A DNA stretch of 64,000 bases, taken from assembly GCF_003205515.1 (NCBI RefSeq), contig NZ_KZ826484.1, forward strand, positions 62,001 through 126,000, written 5' to 3'. Source of the stretch: Litorivita pollutaquae. Its GTDB lineage: Bacteria > Pseudomonadota > Alphaproteobacteria > Rhodobacterales > Rhodobacteraceae. Below are positions 54,794-63,494 of the stretch, piece after piece; position 1 is the first letter of the stretch, and each line of letters starts with the position of its first letter. The notes beneath the pieces were generated by a model. The model saw only the letters and a list, made by a program, of their open reading frames with translations, ran no database searches and was not told where the DNA came from. The translations under genes were made by a program, and so were the position numbers.

Positions 54794-55522
54794 ATGTCGG
54801 GATTTAAGATTTTTGCCAAGGCGATTGATCTGGTCGTCAATAACCGTAAAGCGGCGATGCAAATTGTATTGGTGCCGTGCTTGATCGCTCTGGGCGTCTC
54901 CTTTTTGATGTTTGGGTCGCTGGCGTCCCAAGTTGTCGGAACGTATCAATATTCACCGTTTCTCTTCGTGGGAACGTTGATCATTTTTGTGATCTGGCTG
55001 TGGATCGCCGTGGCATGGCATAGGTTCATTTTGCTTTCTGAATACCCGACCGGCTGGGTGCCCGCGATCAAGCTTGACCGGATCGGCAGCTATTTTGGCC
55101 ACGGCCTGTTGTTGGGTTTGGCGATGCTGGTGGTTATTATTCCCGCCATGCTCGTGATCTTTACTGCGGCGAGCGGGGATGGGGGTGCCTTGGGTGTGGC
55201 GGTTTTCCTCGTGCTCTATGCGCTTGCCACTGTGCTGTTTTATCGTCTTTCGCCAATCCTTCCTGCGGCTGCTATTGGAAAGCGGCTTTCGTTGAAGCAA
55301 GCGTGGGCGGCGACCAAGGGGCATGTGGGCACCTTTGTGGGCCTGTTCATTGCACTCAGCATTTTCGGTGCAGTCATTGGTTTAATCCTGACGCTTTTGG
55401 GATCTGTCCCATTGATCGGACCTCTCGTCCAAATCCTGTTTCAAGTGTTTTCGATCCTCCTCGGCGTCAGTGTTCTCAGCACGATTTACGGTCATTTCAT
55501 CGACGGCCGGCCTTTGGATTGA
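54794..55522 (+). CDS. Integral membrane protein of unknown function
   Basis: 242-residue hydrophobic protein. About six transmembrane segments are visible: MQIVLVPCLIALGVSFLMFGSLA, FLFVGTLIIFVIWLWIAVAWHRF, GHGLLLGLAMLVVIIPAMLVIFTAA, GVAVFLVLYALATVLFYRLSPIL, FVGLFIALSIFGAVIGLILTLLG and the last LVQILFQVFSILLGVSVLSTIY. It resembles the widespread YIP1/DUF-type glycerophosphoryl-diester-like membrane proteins of Rhodobacterales, but I do not name a family. Start 54794 has GAGGAG 6 bases upstream. It stands between argG (divergent) and ilvA (68 bases downstream). Confidence 0.8.
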   Translation: MSGFKIFAKAIDLVVNNRKAAMQIVLVPCLIALGVSFLMFGSLASQVVGTYQYSPFLFVGTLIIFVIWLWIAVAWHRFILLSEYPTGWVPAIKLDRIGSYFGHGLLLGLAMLVVIIPAMLVIFTAASGDGGALGVAVFLVLYALATVLFYRLSPILPAAAIGKRLSLKQAWAATKGHVGTFVGLFIALSIFGAVIGLILTLLGSVPLIGPLVQILFQVFSILLGVSVLSTIYGHFIDGRPLD

Positions 55523-55590
55523 TATCTGAGCCGTATTTACGGCCCCTTGCCCTCTTGCTTTGACGGGATGCTTGCGCCACTTCATATTGC

Positions 55591-56829
55591 ATGGACAGCT
55601 TTACCGATAAGGCCCGTGCGGCCACCGCCGAGATGCGCGCTGTGTTTGACGCAACGCCTTTACAACGCAACGCGCATTTGAGCGAACGTTTCGGCGCGGA
55701 TATTTGGCTCAAGCGCGAAGATCTGACGCCGGTGCGGTCGTATAAATTGCGCGGGGCGTTCAATGCGATGCGCAAGGTTTTGGCGGATGATCCCGATAAA
55801 GCGGTGTTCGTATGTGCCAGCGCCGGTAATCACGCACAGGGCGTGGCCTATATGTGCAGCCATTTCGGCGTTAAAGGCGTGATCTTTATGCCGGTGACGA
55901 CTCCGGCGCAAAAGGTCAACAAAACGCGGATTTTTGGCGGGGACGCGGTCGAAATCCGGCTGGTTGGCGACTACTTCGATGACACTCTCGGTGCGGCGCA
56001 AACATGGTGTGCTGAGGCAGGCGGGTATTTCCTTGCGCCCTTTGATGATGCCGATGTGATCGAAGGTCAGGCCAGCGTTGCGATTGAAACGCTCGATCAA
56101 TTGGGCCGCAGGCCGGATCACATTGTTTTGCCTGTCGGCGGCGGTGGATTGGCGGCGGGAGTGCGGTCAGTTCTGGGACCGGATCAATCTTGTAGCTTTG
56201 TCGAGCCAATGGGTGGGATGAGCCTTTCTGCAGCGGTGAAGGCCGGCGCGCCGCAGACTTTGAGTAAAGTCGACAGTTTCGTTGATGGTGCGGCTGTGGC
56301 GCGGATCGGGGCGCTGCCCTTTGAGCGGCTCAAGGACATCGACCCGCGCGATATCCTTGCCGCGCCGGAGGATCGAATTTGTGTCACGATGCTTGAGATG
56401 CTCAACGTCGAAGGTATCGTTTTGGAACCTGCGGGAGCTTTGGCAATTGATGCGCTGGGCGATATTGCGCAGAGTATTCGGGGTAAAACCGTGGTGTGTG
56501 TCACCTCGGGCGGGAATTTCGATTTTGAACGCTTGCCAGAGGTGAAAGAGCGGGCTCTGCGCTATTCGGGGCAAAAGAAATATTTCATTTTGCGCCTGCC
56601 GCAGAGGCCCGGCGCGCTGAAGGAATTTCTTGGGATTCTGGGGCCGCATGATGATATCGCGCGGTTTGAGTATCTGAAAAAATCAGCGCGCAACTTCGGG
56701 TCGGTGTTGATCGGGATCGAAACGGTGGATTCAGCGCATTTTGACCGGTTGTTTGCAGCGTTGGACGCGGCGCATTTTACCTATCAAGACATAACCAATG
56801 ACGAGATTTTGGCGCAATTCTTGATTTAG
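55591..56829 (+). CDS. ilvA: Threonine ammonia-lyase (biosynthetic or catabolic, IlvA type)
   Basis: 412-residue PLP enzyme converting threonine to 2-oxobutanoate, first step of isoleucine synthesis. PLP-Lys52 lies in TPVRSYKLRGAFNAM and the phosphate loop in SAGNHAQGVAY near 72. The Gly-rich VGGGGLAAGV lies near 182; ACT-like regulatory C-terminus (KYFILRLPQRPGALKEFLGILG...) covers the last 85 residues. It is the short one-ACT form common in alphaproteobacteria. Start 55591 (MDSFTDKARAA). The preceding gene is an unrelated membrane protein. Confidence 0.93.
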   Translation: MDSFTDKARAATAEMRAVFDATPLQRNAHLSERFGADIWLKREDLTPVRSYKLRGAFNAMRKVLADDPDKAVFVCASAGNHAQGVAYMCSHFGVKGVIFMPVTTPAQKVNKTRIFGGDAVEIRLVGDYFDDTLGAAQTWCAEAGGYFLAPFDDADVIEGQASVAIETLDQLGRRPDHIVLPVGGGGLAAGVRSVLGPDQSCSFVEPMGGMSLSAAVKAGAPQTLSKVDSFVDGAAVARIGALPFERLKDIDPRDILAAPEDRICVTMLEMLNVEGIVLEPAGALAIDALGDIAQSIRGKTVVCVTSGGNFDFERLPEVKERALRYSGQKKYFILRLPQRPGALKEFLGILGPHDDIARFEYLKKSARNFGSVLIGIETVDSAHFDRLFAALDAAHFTYQDITNDEILAQFLI

Positions 56830-56883
56830 CCGGATGCAGTCGGCAAGCATCGAGGATGCTTGTCAGCGGCCTCATAGGGTCGG

Positions 56884-57216
56884 CTAGGCCGCAAGTCGCT
56901 TGCGTAATTCGGCTTCAAAGGTTGATTTGGACTTTGCAAAGCTATCGCATATCGCCCCGAGGTCGATGCCCTCGGTTTGACCGGCTGCCGCGCTTTTTTC
57001 GCCTGCTTCGCAGAGTTTGGAAAAATCCATAAATCCGAGATTCAAGGCGCTGCCCTTGAGAAAATGCAATTCTGATTCAAGCGCGCCAGCATCCAATGAC
57101 GGACGAAGCCGCTCGACGCCCTCGCCGACCTCGTCAAGAAACAAGTCTACCACTTCGGCAAAATCTTCGTCGCCAATTTCGTCACGCAATTCGGTTACGC
57201 GGGCCCAATCAATCAT
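56884..57216 (-). CDS. Hpt-domain phosphotransfer protein
   Basis: 110-residue single Hpt domain, histidine phosphotransfer module of multi-step phosphorelays. Phospho-His51 in SELHFLKGSALNLGF with the usual xHxxKGxxxxxG pattern; four-helix bundle predicted; no other domain. It is divergent from the response-regulator/phosphatase gene (194 bp between starts), which is the obvious partner. The gap includes two TTAA half-sites but no full CtrA box. A weak hairpin follows its stop (56841-56862). Confidence 0.9.
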   Translation of the reverse strand: MIDWARVTELRDEIGDEDFAEVVDLFLDEVGEGVERLRPSLDAGALESELHFLKGSALNLGFMDFSKLCEAGEKSAAAGQTEGIDLGAICDSFAKSKSTFEAELRKRLAA

Positions 57217-57410
57217 GGTCTGTCCTCTGAGTCGTCATTGTTTATAGTGAAGGCGATAAAGGTTAATATCCCATACATGTCCGCAGGGGGAACCACCCAG
57301 ACCGATCAGATTTTGATCAATTTTTCTATTTCACGGCTTGTTAAATCCTAAGGCGGTATCGCTGTTCTGTAACGAAGCAAAGTCGCGCTCTGCGGCACTT
57401 AGGATCAAGC

Positions 57411-58694
57411 GTGACAGCTGCACAGGACACCAACATCATCGTGTCGGACATCGCCCCAAAAGAGTGCGCAATCAAACGTGTGTTGGTCGTGGACGACAGC
57501 CGTTTGCAACGCCGCATCCTCAGCGCCTCGTTGAACAAATGGGGGTTTGAGGTCTGGGAGGCGGAGTCCGGCGTTGAAGCCTTGGAAATCTGCCGCAAGG
57601 CACCGCCGGATTTGGTGGTGTCGGATTGGATGATGCCGGGGATGGACGGGCTTGAGTTTTGTCAGGAATTTCGCGCGATGGCGCGCGAAAGCTATGGCTA
57701 CTTTATTCTCCTGACATCGAAATCCGAAAAAGGCGAAGTGGCACAGGGGTTGGACAACGGGGCGGATGATTTCCTCTCCAAACCCGTCAGCGCCAGCGAA
57801 CTGCGGGCGCGAATCACTGCCGGCGAGCGGATTTTGCGTATGGAACGGGAGTTGACCGAGAAGAACCGGTTGATCACCGAGACACTGGATGAATTGCAGG
57901 CGCTTTACGATTCTCTCGACAGCGATTTATTAGAGGCCAAAAAGCTGCAGCAAAGCCTTGTGCCGGAGCGGCATCGCAATTTTGGCACGGCGGATGTGTC
58001 TCTATTGCTGCGCTCGTCGGGTCATGTGGGGGGCGATTTGGTCGGATTTTACCCGATCAGCGAACATCGCATCGGACTGTATGGGATCGACGTTTCGGGG
58101 CATGGGATCAGCTCGGCCTTGATGACGGCGCGATTGGCCGGATATCTGTCTTCTTCCTCGCCCGAGCAAAATGTTGCGATGCAAAAGCAACCTGATGGCA
58201 GCTATGCGCCATTGCCGCCCGAAGAGGTGATCGCCAAGTTGAACCAACTGGTTCTCGACGAGATGGAGACAGAACACTATTTCACGCTGCTTTTGGCCGA
58301 TGTCGATTTGACCACGGGGCGGGTCGTGATGGCGCAGGCCGGGCATCCGCATCCGGTGGTGCAGCGTGCCGATGGTACGATTGACCAAAGTGGGCCGGGC
58401 GGATTGCCGGTGGGGTTGATCGAAGGCGCAAGTTTTGAGCAATTCGAGCGCCAATTGAACCCTGGCGACAGGTTGCTGATCCTGTCCGATGGGGTGGTGG
58501 AATGTCCTGATGCCCAGGGCAACCTTCTGGACGAAGACGGGTTAGAGGGGCTGCTGCATAATCTCAAGGATGTGGGGGGCACCAACCTTCTTGAAGCGTT
58601 GATCTGGAAGCTGACGGAGTTTGCCGAGGGCAAGGATTTTCCCGACGATGTGTCAGCGATCTTGCTGGAGTATCAAGGCAGCGCAGAGGTTTAG
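57411..58694 (+). CDS. Response regulator with SpoIIE/PP2C phosphatase domain
   Basis: 427-residue RsbU/RssB-like output protein. The receiver domain (residues 22-140) has DDS at 28-30, phospho-acceptor Asp72 (VVSDWMMPGMDG), Thr102 and Lys124 (FLSKPVS). A coiled coil follows at about 145-185 (ELTEKNRLITETLDELQALYDSLDSDLLEAKKLQQSL). The PP2C-type serine phosphatase has metal residues in GGDLVGFYPI, YGIDVSGHGISSALMTARLAG and FPDDVSAILLEY. Such proteins dephosphorylate an anti-sigma factor antagonist in partner switching. The start is GTG at 57411. It is divergent from the Hpt gene, suggesting a phosphorelay into a stress or motility switch. Confidence 0.9.
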   Translation: MTAAQDTNIIVSDIAPKECAIKRVLVVDDSRLQRRILSASLNKWGFEVWEAESGVEALEICRKAPPDLVVSDWMMPGMDGLEFCQEFRAMARESYGYFILLTSKSEKGEVAQGLDNGADDFLSKPVSASELRARITAGERILRMERELTEKNRLITETLDELQALYDSLDSDLLEAKKLQQSLVPERHRNFGTADVSLLLRSSGHVGGDLVGFYPISEHRIGLYGIDVSGHGISSALMTARLAGYLSSSSPEQNVAMQKQPDGSYAPLPPEEVIAKLNQLVLDEMETEHYFTLLLADVDLTTGRVVMAQAGHPHPVVQRADGTIDQSGPGGLPVGLIEGASFEQFERQLNPGDRLLILSDGVVECPDAQGNLLDEDGLEGLLHNLKDVGGTNLLEALIWKLTEFAEGKDFPDDVSAILLEYQGSAEV

Positions 58695-58781
58695 GCGCCG
58701 CAATATGGCCCGTGCTAATGTATCTATCGCCGATGTCCGGGTCGCATGGGGCCACCCCTCCGCGATTTGGGGTGTGTTGTG

Positions 58782-59219
58782 TCACAATAGCAAAGACGCA
58801 AGAAAATGGCGGTCGCCGGCATTGCCAAGCTCACAGGCCGCCAATCGCGCGGGCATCCAGATCGCCAAATGTCCCGGTTCGGTGGGTTCATGGATCTGTC
58901 GCACCGGACGGGCGATATAGACGGTGCACAGTTTTTCGGCCCAAATCTCGTAATCCGGCATGAACGTGAACCGGCGAAACGCGCCAATACGGCGGGGACG
59001 GTCGATCGAAAATCCGGTTTCTTCGAGAACTTCACGATAGAGCGCTTGCAGCGGGCTTTCGCCCGGATCGATACCGCCACCGGGCAATTGCAGGTCAGGA
59101 AAGGGTTTGGATTGATGGGTCAGCAGGACATCATCGCCCTGCGCCAGCACTGCATAGACGCCGGGGCGGTGGATGTAATTGCGTCCGGTTTCGGGGGCCT
59201 CGCCAAAGCGTCTGATCAT
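58782..59219 (-). CDS. Nudix hydrolase
   Basis: 145-residue Nudix enzyme. The Nudix box runs over residues 48-70 (GGIDPGES...REVLEETGF) with all Glu residues needed for metal binding. N-terminal GRNYIHRPGVYAVLAQGDDVLLTHQSK resembles the diadenosine/ADP-ribose and NUDT-type members, but the substrate is unknown. The start at 59219 (MIRRFGEAPETGRN) faces the hslO gene, and the 140-bp gap contains palindromes and a heat-shock-like promoter. The tail is convergent with the phosphatase gene. Confidence 0.88.
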   Translation of the reverse strand: MIRRFGEAPETGRNYIHRPGVYAVLAQGDDVLLTHQSKPFPDLQLPGGGIDPGESPLQALYREVLEETGFSIDRPRRIGAFRRFTFMPDYEIWAEKLCTVYIARPVRQIHEPTEPGHLAIWMPARLAACELGNAGDRHFLASLLL

Positions 59220-59247
59220 GATTGTTCCTCACTTTACTCATGTGATC

Positions 59248-59261
59248 GGGCATATTTGCCC
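59248..59261. repeat. Short inverted repeat between Nudix and hslO genes
   Basis: GGGCATATTTGCCC: 5-bp arms GGGCA/TGCCC around TATT. Could be an operator for the divergent genes; no factor is assigned. Confidence 0.35.
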
Positions 59262-59292
59262 ATATGAACCCTGCGTTTCATGGGGCGCACCC

Positions 59293-59321
59293 CTTGGCCC
59301 GCACCTTGTCGAGACTATATA
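59293..59321 (+). promoter_or_regulatory. Possible RpoH promoter of hslO, with a GACTATATAGTC palindrome
   Basis: CTTG (59293-59296) and CTATAT (59315-59320), separated by 18 bases, similar to the alphaproteobacterial RpoH pattern. The -10 lies in the perfect 12-bp palindrome GACTATATAGTC (59312-59323). Confidence 0.4.
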
Positions 59322-59359
59322 GTCGCGGTATGCCAAGCCAAGGCCTTGAAGGAAACCCC

Positions 59360-60364
59360 ATGACACTCGGAACCAAACTCGCTTGGGACGACACGGTATT
59401 GCCGTTCCAGCTCGACAATGCAGATATTCGTGGCCGCGTTGCGCGGCTGGACGGGGTGCTTGATGGCATTCTCAAACAACACGCCTATCCCGCGCAGGTC
59501 GAGGCATTGGTCGCGGAAATGGCGCTGTTGACTGCTTTGATCGGACAAGCGATCAAAGTGCGGTGGAAATTGTCGCTTCAGGTGCAAACCAAAGGCGCGG
59601 TGCGCATGATCGCCACGGATTATTATGGTCCCGACGATGAAGGCCGCGCCGCCCGTATTCGCGCTTATGCCAGTTATGATGCTGACCGCTTGACCGATGC
59701 AGAGCCGTTTGCGCAATTGGGAGAAGGCTATTTTGCCATTCTGATCAACCAAGGTGACGAGGGCACGCAGCCCTACCAAGGCATCACGCCGCTGGATGGC
59801 GGATCGCTTGCCGCCTGTGCCGAGGCCTATTTTGCGCAATCGGAACAATTGCCAACGCGATTTTCGCTGTCCTTCGGGCGGTCCACGGAAAGGGGCGGGG
59901 ACGAACATTGGCGTGCGGGCGGCATGATGTTGCAACATATGCCAAAAGCATCGCCTTTCGTTGCCGCAGGTGAAGGGACGGGCGATGGTGGGTTGCTGCG
60001 CCCTGCGGATTTGGTAGAGGGCAACGCCGAAGAAAACTGGGGCAGGGTCAATATCTTGCTCGATACGGTCGAGGATCTGGAATTGATCGGCCCGAGCGTG
60101 CCGCCCACGGATCTTCTGGTGCGCCTCTTCCACGAGGAAAGCCCGCGCGTGTTCGACGCGCAATCGGTGCGCTTTGGGTGTTCGTGTTCTGAGGAGCGCG
60201 TGCGGCAGAGCCTGTCGATCTATTCGGCAAAGGACATTGAAAAGATGACCACGCCCGAGGGCCGCGTCACCGCAGATTGCCAGTTTTGCTCGGCGCATTA
60301 TGATCTCGACCCGAAAACCGTCGGCTTCGAGGCCGAGATACCCCCCGAAGGTCCTTCGTCGTGA
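59360..60364 (+). CDS. hslO: Redox-regulated chaperone Hsp33
   Basis: 334-residue cytosolic holdase activated by oxidation. The substrate-binding domain contains MALLTALIGQAIKVRWKLSLQVQTKGAVRMI and LTPLDGGSLAACAEAYFAQSEQLPT. The C-terminal zinc switch has the CxC and CxxC Cys in FGCSCSEERVRQSL and VTADCQFCSAHYDLDP near residues 274-315. The ATG at 59360 (MTLGTKLAWDD) follows GAAGGA and is preferred over an open extension to 59264, which would put the promoter inside the gene. The stop overlaps the start of the next Nudix gene by four bases. Confidence 0.93.
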   Translation: MTLGTKLAWDDTVLPFQLDNADIRGRVARLDGVLDGILKQHAYPAQVEALVAEMALLTALIGQAIKVRWKLSLQVQTKGAVRMIATDYYGPDDEGRAARIRAYASYDADRLTDAEPFAQLGEGYFAILINQGDEGTQPYQGITPLDGGSLAACAEAYFAQSEQLPTRFSLSFGRSTERGGDEHWRAGGMMLQHMPKASPFVAAGEGTGDGGLLRPADLVEGNAEENWGRVNILLDTVEDLELIGPSVPPTDLLVRLFHEESPRVFDAQSVRFGCSCSEERVRQSLSIYSAKDIEKMTTPEGRVTADCQFCSAHYDLDPKTVGFEAEIPPEGPSS

Positions 60365-60978
60365 ACGATGGCGCCAGCAACAACCGTCCTGCGATTTTCG
60401 CGCCGGTGATGCGGGCGCTGGACCGGGCGGCAGTCCCGTCGTCGGATTTCGACTTCGATTCGACGACACGGGTCCCCGGGCGGGAGTTGCGCGCAGCCGG
60501 TGTCTTGGTGCCGCTGATCGAGCGGGCGAACGGGTTGCAGATGATCCTGACAAAACGCGCGTCGCATCTCAAACATCATCCGGGGCAGATCGCCTTTCCC
60601 GGCGGCAAGCAAGACCCAGGTGATCGCGATGCAATCGACGCGGCTTTGCGTGAGGCGGAAGAAGAGATCGGATTGACACGCCGCAAGGTGGACGTCTTGG
60701 GGGTTTTGCCCACCCATGAGACCGGAACAGGGTTCTTAATGACCCCGGTTTTGGCGCGGGTGACCGAGAATTTTGTGCCTGTTCCCGAGGCGGGCGAAGT
60801 CGAGGTGGTATTTGAGGTGCCCTTGGCGCATGTCGCGGATCCGGCACGGTTCGTTGTGCAATCACGATATTGGGGCGGGACATTGCGGCAGTATTTTACT
60901 GTGCCCTATGGGCCCTATTATATTTGGGGTGCAACGGCGCGGGTCTTGCGCAGCCTCGCGGACCGGATGGGCGAATGA
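60361..60978 (+). CDS. CoA pyrophosphatase-type Nudix hydrolase (NudL-like)
   Basis: 205-residue Nudix protein of the CoA-diphosphatase type. Nudix box GGKQDPGDRDAIDAALREAEEEIGL near 81-105, preceded by the typical HPGQIAFPGGK (upstream UPF0035-like signature). VPVPEAGEVEVVFEVPL and YFTVPYGPYYIWGATARVLRSLAD are family regions in the C-terminal half. Start GTG at 60361 overlaps the hslO stop. Its own stop overlaps the cca start (ATGA). The three genes hslO-nudL-cca are therefore one coupled operon. Confidence 0.9.
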   Translation: MNDGASNNRPAIFAPVMRALDRAAVPSSDFDFDSTTRVPGRELRAAGVLVPLIERANGLQMILTKRASHLKHHPGQIAFPGGKQDPGDRDAIDAALREAEEEIGLTRRKVDVLGVLPTHETGTGFLMTPVLARVTENFVPVPEAGEVEVVFEVPLAHVADPARFVVQSRYWGGTLRQYFTVPYGPYYIWGATARVLRSLADRMGE

Positions 60979-62132
60979 GCTTAGAGCTGGCCGGCGCAGA
61001 GTGGTTGACCGCCGCACCCACGCAGGCGGTATGCGCGATGTTGGAAGGCGCCGGGTATCAGGCTTTGTTTGTGGGGGGATGCGTGCGCAATGCGCTGATT
61101 GGTGCGCCGGTTTCGGATATTGATATTTCCACCGATGCGCGGCCTGATCGGGTGATGGAATTGGCCGAGGCCGCCGGTTTTCGCGTCGTGCCCACGGGAA
61201 TCGCGCATGGCACGGTGACGGTCATCCACGGTGGTATCCCGCATGAAATCACTACGTTTCGCCGCGATGTGGAAACCGATGGTCGCCGGGCCGTTGTCGC
61301 CTTTGCCGAGACGGTCGAAGCAGATGCACATCGCCGTGATTTCACCATGAATGCGCTGTATTGTGATGCGCGCGGCACGGTGATTGATCCACTTGGTGGG
61401 TTGGCCGATCTGGTCGCGCGGCGCCTGCGGTTCATCGATGATGCCTCCGCGCGCATTGAAGAAGACTATTTGCGCATCCTGCGGTTTTTCCGGTTTCATG
61501 CTTGGTATGGTGATGCAAATGCGGGAATGGATGCCGATGCCTTGGCTGCGATCGCGGTGCATCTTGATGGTCTTGCGGGCCTGTCGGCGGAACGCGTGAC
61601 ATCCGAATTGCGCAAACTACTGACAGCACCGGATCCCGCGCCAGCCGTCGCCGCGATGCGCAGCACAGGCGTTTTGGCGCGTGTTCTTGAAGGGTGTGAC
61701 GACCGTAGCCTGTCTTTGCTCGTGCATATCGAAGCGGACGTAGGGGCCGCGCCGGATCCGATGCGCCGCTTGGCGGTATTGGGCGGCGCCCCAGAGACGC
61801 AGTTGCGGCTTAGTAAAGCCGAAGCGGCGCGGTTGATCCGGTTGCGCGATGCGATTGGCGCGATGATGGACGGGGGCGAGATGGGGTATCGGATGGGTGT
61901 GGATATGGCCCGCGATGTTTTGTTGTTGCGTGCGGCCACGTTCGAAAGCCCATTCGATCATTCGGCTATGAGCGCTGCGCAAGGCGGCGCAGAGGCCGAG
62001 TTTCCGGTCAGGGCGCGGGATTTGATGCCAGACCTGCAAGGCGCGGCATTGGGCGCGCGTTTGGCGGAGCTTGAAACGCGGTGGATCGCATCAGGGTTTT
62101 CGCTCTCTCGTGCGGCGTTGCTGGGCGCTTAG
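60975..62132 (+). CDS. cca: CCA tRNA nucleotidyltransferase
   Basis: 385-residue class II nucleotidyltransferase that adds or repairs the CCA end of tRNAs (or poly(A) polymerase-like; the two are hard to separate). Head domain: LFVGGCVRNALIGAPVSDIDISTDARPDRV near 33-62 with the catalytic Asp pair. ITTFRRDVETDGRRAVV and DFTMNALYCDARG follow, then DYLRILRFFRFHAWYG (the RNA-binding neck). Start 60975 (MSLELAGAEWL) overlaps the Nudix stop. No HD domain is fused to it, as is usual in this group. Confidence 0.93.
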   Translation: MSLELAGAEWLTAAPTQAVCAMLEGAGYQALFVGGCVRNALIGAPVSDIDISTDARPDRVMELAEAAGFRVVPTGIAHGTVTVIHGGIPHEITTFRRDVETDGRRAVVAFAETVEADAHRRDFTMNALYCDARGTVIDPLGGLADLVARRLRFIDDASARIEEDYLRILRFFRFHAWYGDANAGMDADALAAIAVHLDGLAGLSAERVTSELRKLLTAPDPAPAVAAMRSTGVLARVLEGCDDRSLSLLVHIEADVGAAPDPMRRLAVLGGAPETQLRLSKAEAARLIRLRDAIGAMMDGGEMGYRMGVDMARDVLLLRAATFESPFDHSAMSAAQGGAEAEFPVRARDLMPDLQGAALGARLAELETRWIASGFSLSRAALLGA

Positions 62133-62170
62133 GGCTTTCGCGGCACGGGTTTGCGCGCTATGCGGAGCGG

Positions 62171-63388
62171 ATGAGCGAATATAAAATCCAACGATTGGGC
62201 CATCAAGGTGATGGCATTGCCGCCGGCCCCTTGTTTGCGCCCCTGACCCTCCCGGGGGAGGTGGTCACAGGGACGGCAGTCGGCACGCGGTTGACTGATA
62301 TGCGTATTGTCACGCCGTCGGCGGACCGTGTTGCGGCACCGTGCCGGCATTTCAAATCCTGCGGTGGATGCCAGTTGCAGCACGCCAGCGATGAATTCGT
62401 TGCTCAGTGGAAGGTTGACGTGGTGCGCCGCGCCTTGGAGGCACAGGGATTGGAAGCCGAATTCCGCCCGATCAAAACCTCGCCGCCGCAAAGCCGCCGG
62501 CGCGCTGGATTTTCGGTGAAACGCACCAAAAAGGGCGCGATGGCGGGATTTCATGCGCGGGCTTCCGGTCTTGTGATCGAGATCCCGGATTGCAAACTGT
62601 TGCACCCTGATGTGATGGCGATGCGTCCCGCTGCCGAGGCTTTGGCGGTGCTGGGCGGATCGCGCAAGGGCGAGATGACGGTGATGGTCACGCGCTCGGT
62701 GGATGGGGCGGATATTGCGGTCACGGGCGGTAAGCCGGTTGATGATGTCTTGCGGACTGGCTTACCCGCGATTGCCGAGCAATATGATTTGGCACGGCTG
62801 ACATGGGACGATGAAACGATCGCCACCCGTCGTCCGCCGCGTCAGGCCTTTGGTCGCGCGTTGGTCGTGCCGCCCGCAGGTGCATTTTTACAGGCGACAG
62901 ATGCCGGCGAGGCGGCGTTGGTGCAGGCGGTGCGCGAAATCGTTGGGGATGCCGCGCAGGTGGTCGACCTGTTTGCCGGATGCGGCACCTTTGCCTTACC
63001 ATTGGCGGAAGGTGCCGAGGTGCACGCAGTTGAGGGCGATGCAGCGATGGTCGCGGCTTTGGATCGCGGGTGGCGCGGTGCGCAGGCGCTCAAGAAAGTC
63101 AGCCATGAGGCGCGCGATTTGTTCCGCCGTCCGTTGATGCCGGACGAGTTGAAAAAATTTGACGTGGCGGTGATTGATCCGCCGCGCGCCGGTGCCGAGG
63201 CGCAGGTGGCTGAATTATGCGCCGCAACGGTGCCGCGTATCGCATTCGTATCCTGTAATCCGGTCAGTTTCGCCCGTGATGCCAAGGCCTTGATTGATGC
63301 GGGATATGTCATGGAATGGGTGCAGGTGATCGACCAGTTCCGCTGGTCTGCGCATGTGGAGCTTGTGGCGGCCTTTCGCCGGGCGTGA
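62171..63388 (+). CDS. RNA methyltransferase of the RlmD/TrmA (RumA) family
   Basis: 405-residue SAM-dependent RNA m5U methyltransferase. The iron-sulfur Cys set is CRHFKSCGGCQLQHAS near 58-73, SAM-binding VVDLFAGCGTFALPLAEGAEVHAVE near 265-289, VIDPPRAGAEAQVAEL and catalytic VSCNPVSFARDAK near 370. A TRAM domain is missing or shortened at the N-terminus (IQRLGHQGDGIA resembles its start). The target position in rRNA or tRNA cannot be read. Start 62171 (MSEYKIQRLGHQGDG) follows GGAGCGG, 38 bases after cca. Confidence 0.9.
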   Translation: MSEYKIQRLGHQGDGIAAGPLFAPLTLPGEVVTGTAVGTRLTDMRIVTPSADRVAAPCRHFKSCGGCQLQHASDEFVAQWKVDVVRRALEAQGLEAEFRPIKTSPPQSRRRAGFSVKRTKKGAMAGFHARASGLVIEIPDCKLLHPDVMAMRPAAEALAVLGGSRKGEMTVMVTRSVDGADIAVTGGKPVDDVLRTGLPAIAEQYDLARLTWDDETIATRRPPRQAFGRALVVPPAGAFLQATDAGEAALVQAVREIVGDAAQVVDLFAGCGTFALPLAEGAEVHAVEGDAAMVAALDRGWRGAQALKKVSHEARDLFRRPLMPDELKKFDVAVIDPPRAGAEAQVAELCAATVPRIAFVSCNPVSFARDAKALIDAGYVMEWVQVIDQFRWSAHVELVAAFRRA

Positions 63389-63494
63389 AAAACCTTGCTG
63401 CGTGGCTGCGGCTCGGGCTTTGCGAATTCCGCAGGGTTTGCTATGAGCGGGTCAAAACAACAGCGTTGATTTTCGATGCGAGCGGGCAAACATC

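Noticed and set aside
56841-56862. Hairpin after ilvA (GGCAAGCATC/GATGCTTGTC)
   Set aside because: Good stem but no T run on either side, so it is not called as a terminator.
59315-60553. 412-codon open frame antisense to hslO
   Set aside because: Arg/His-rich composition typical of a high-GC shadow frame; hslO on the other strand is certain.
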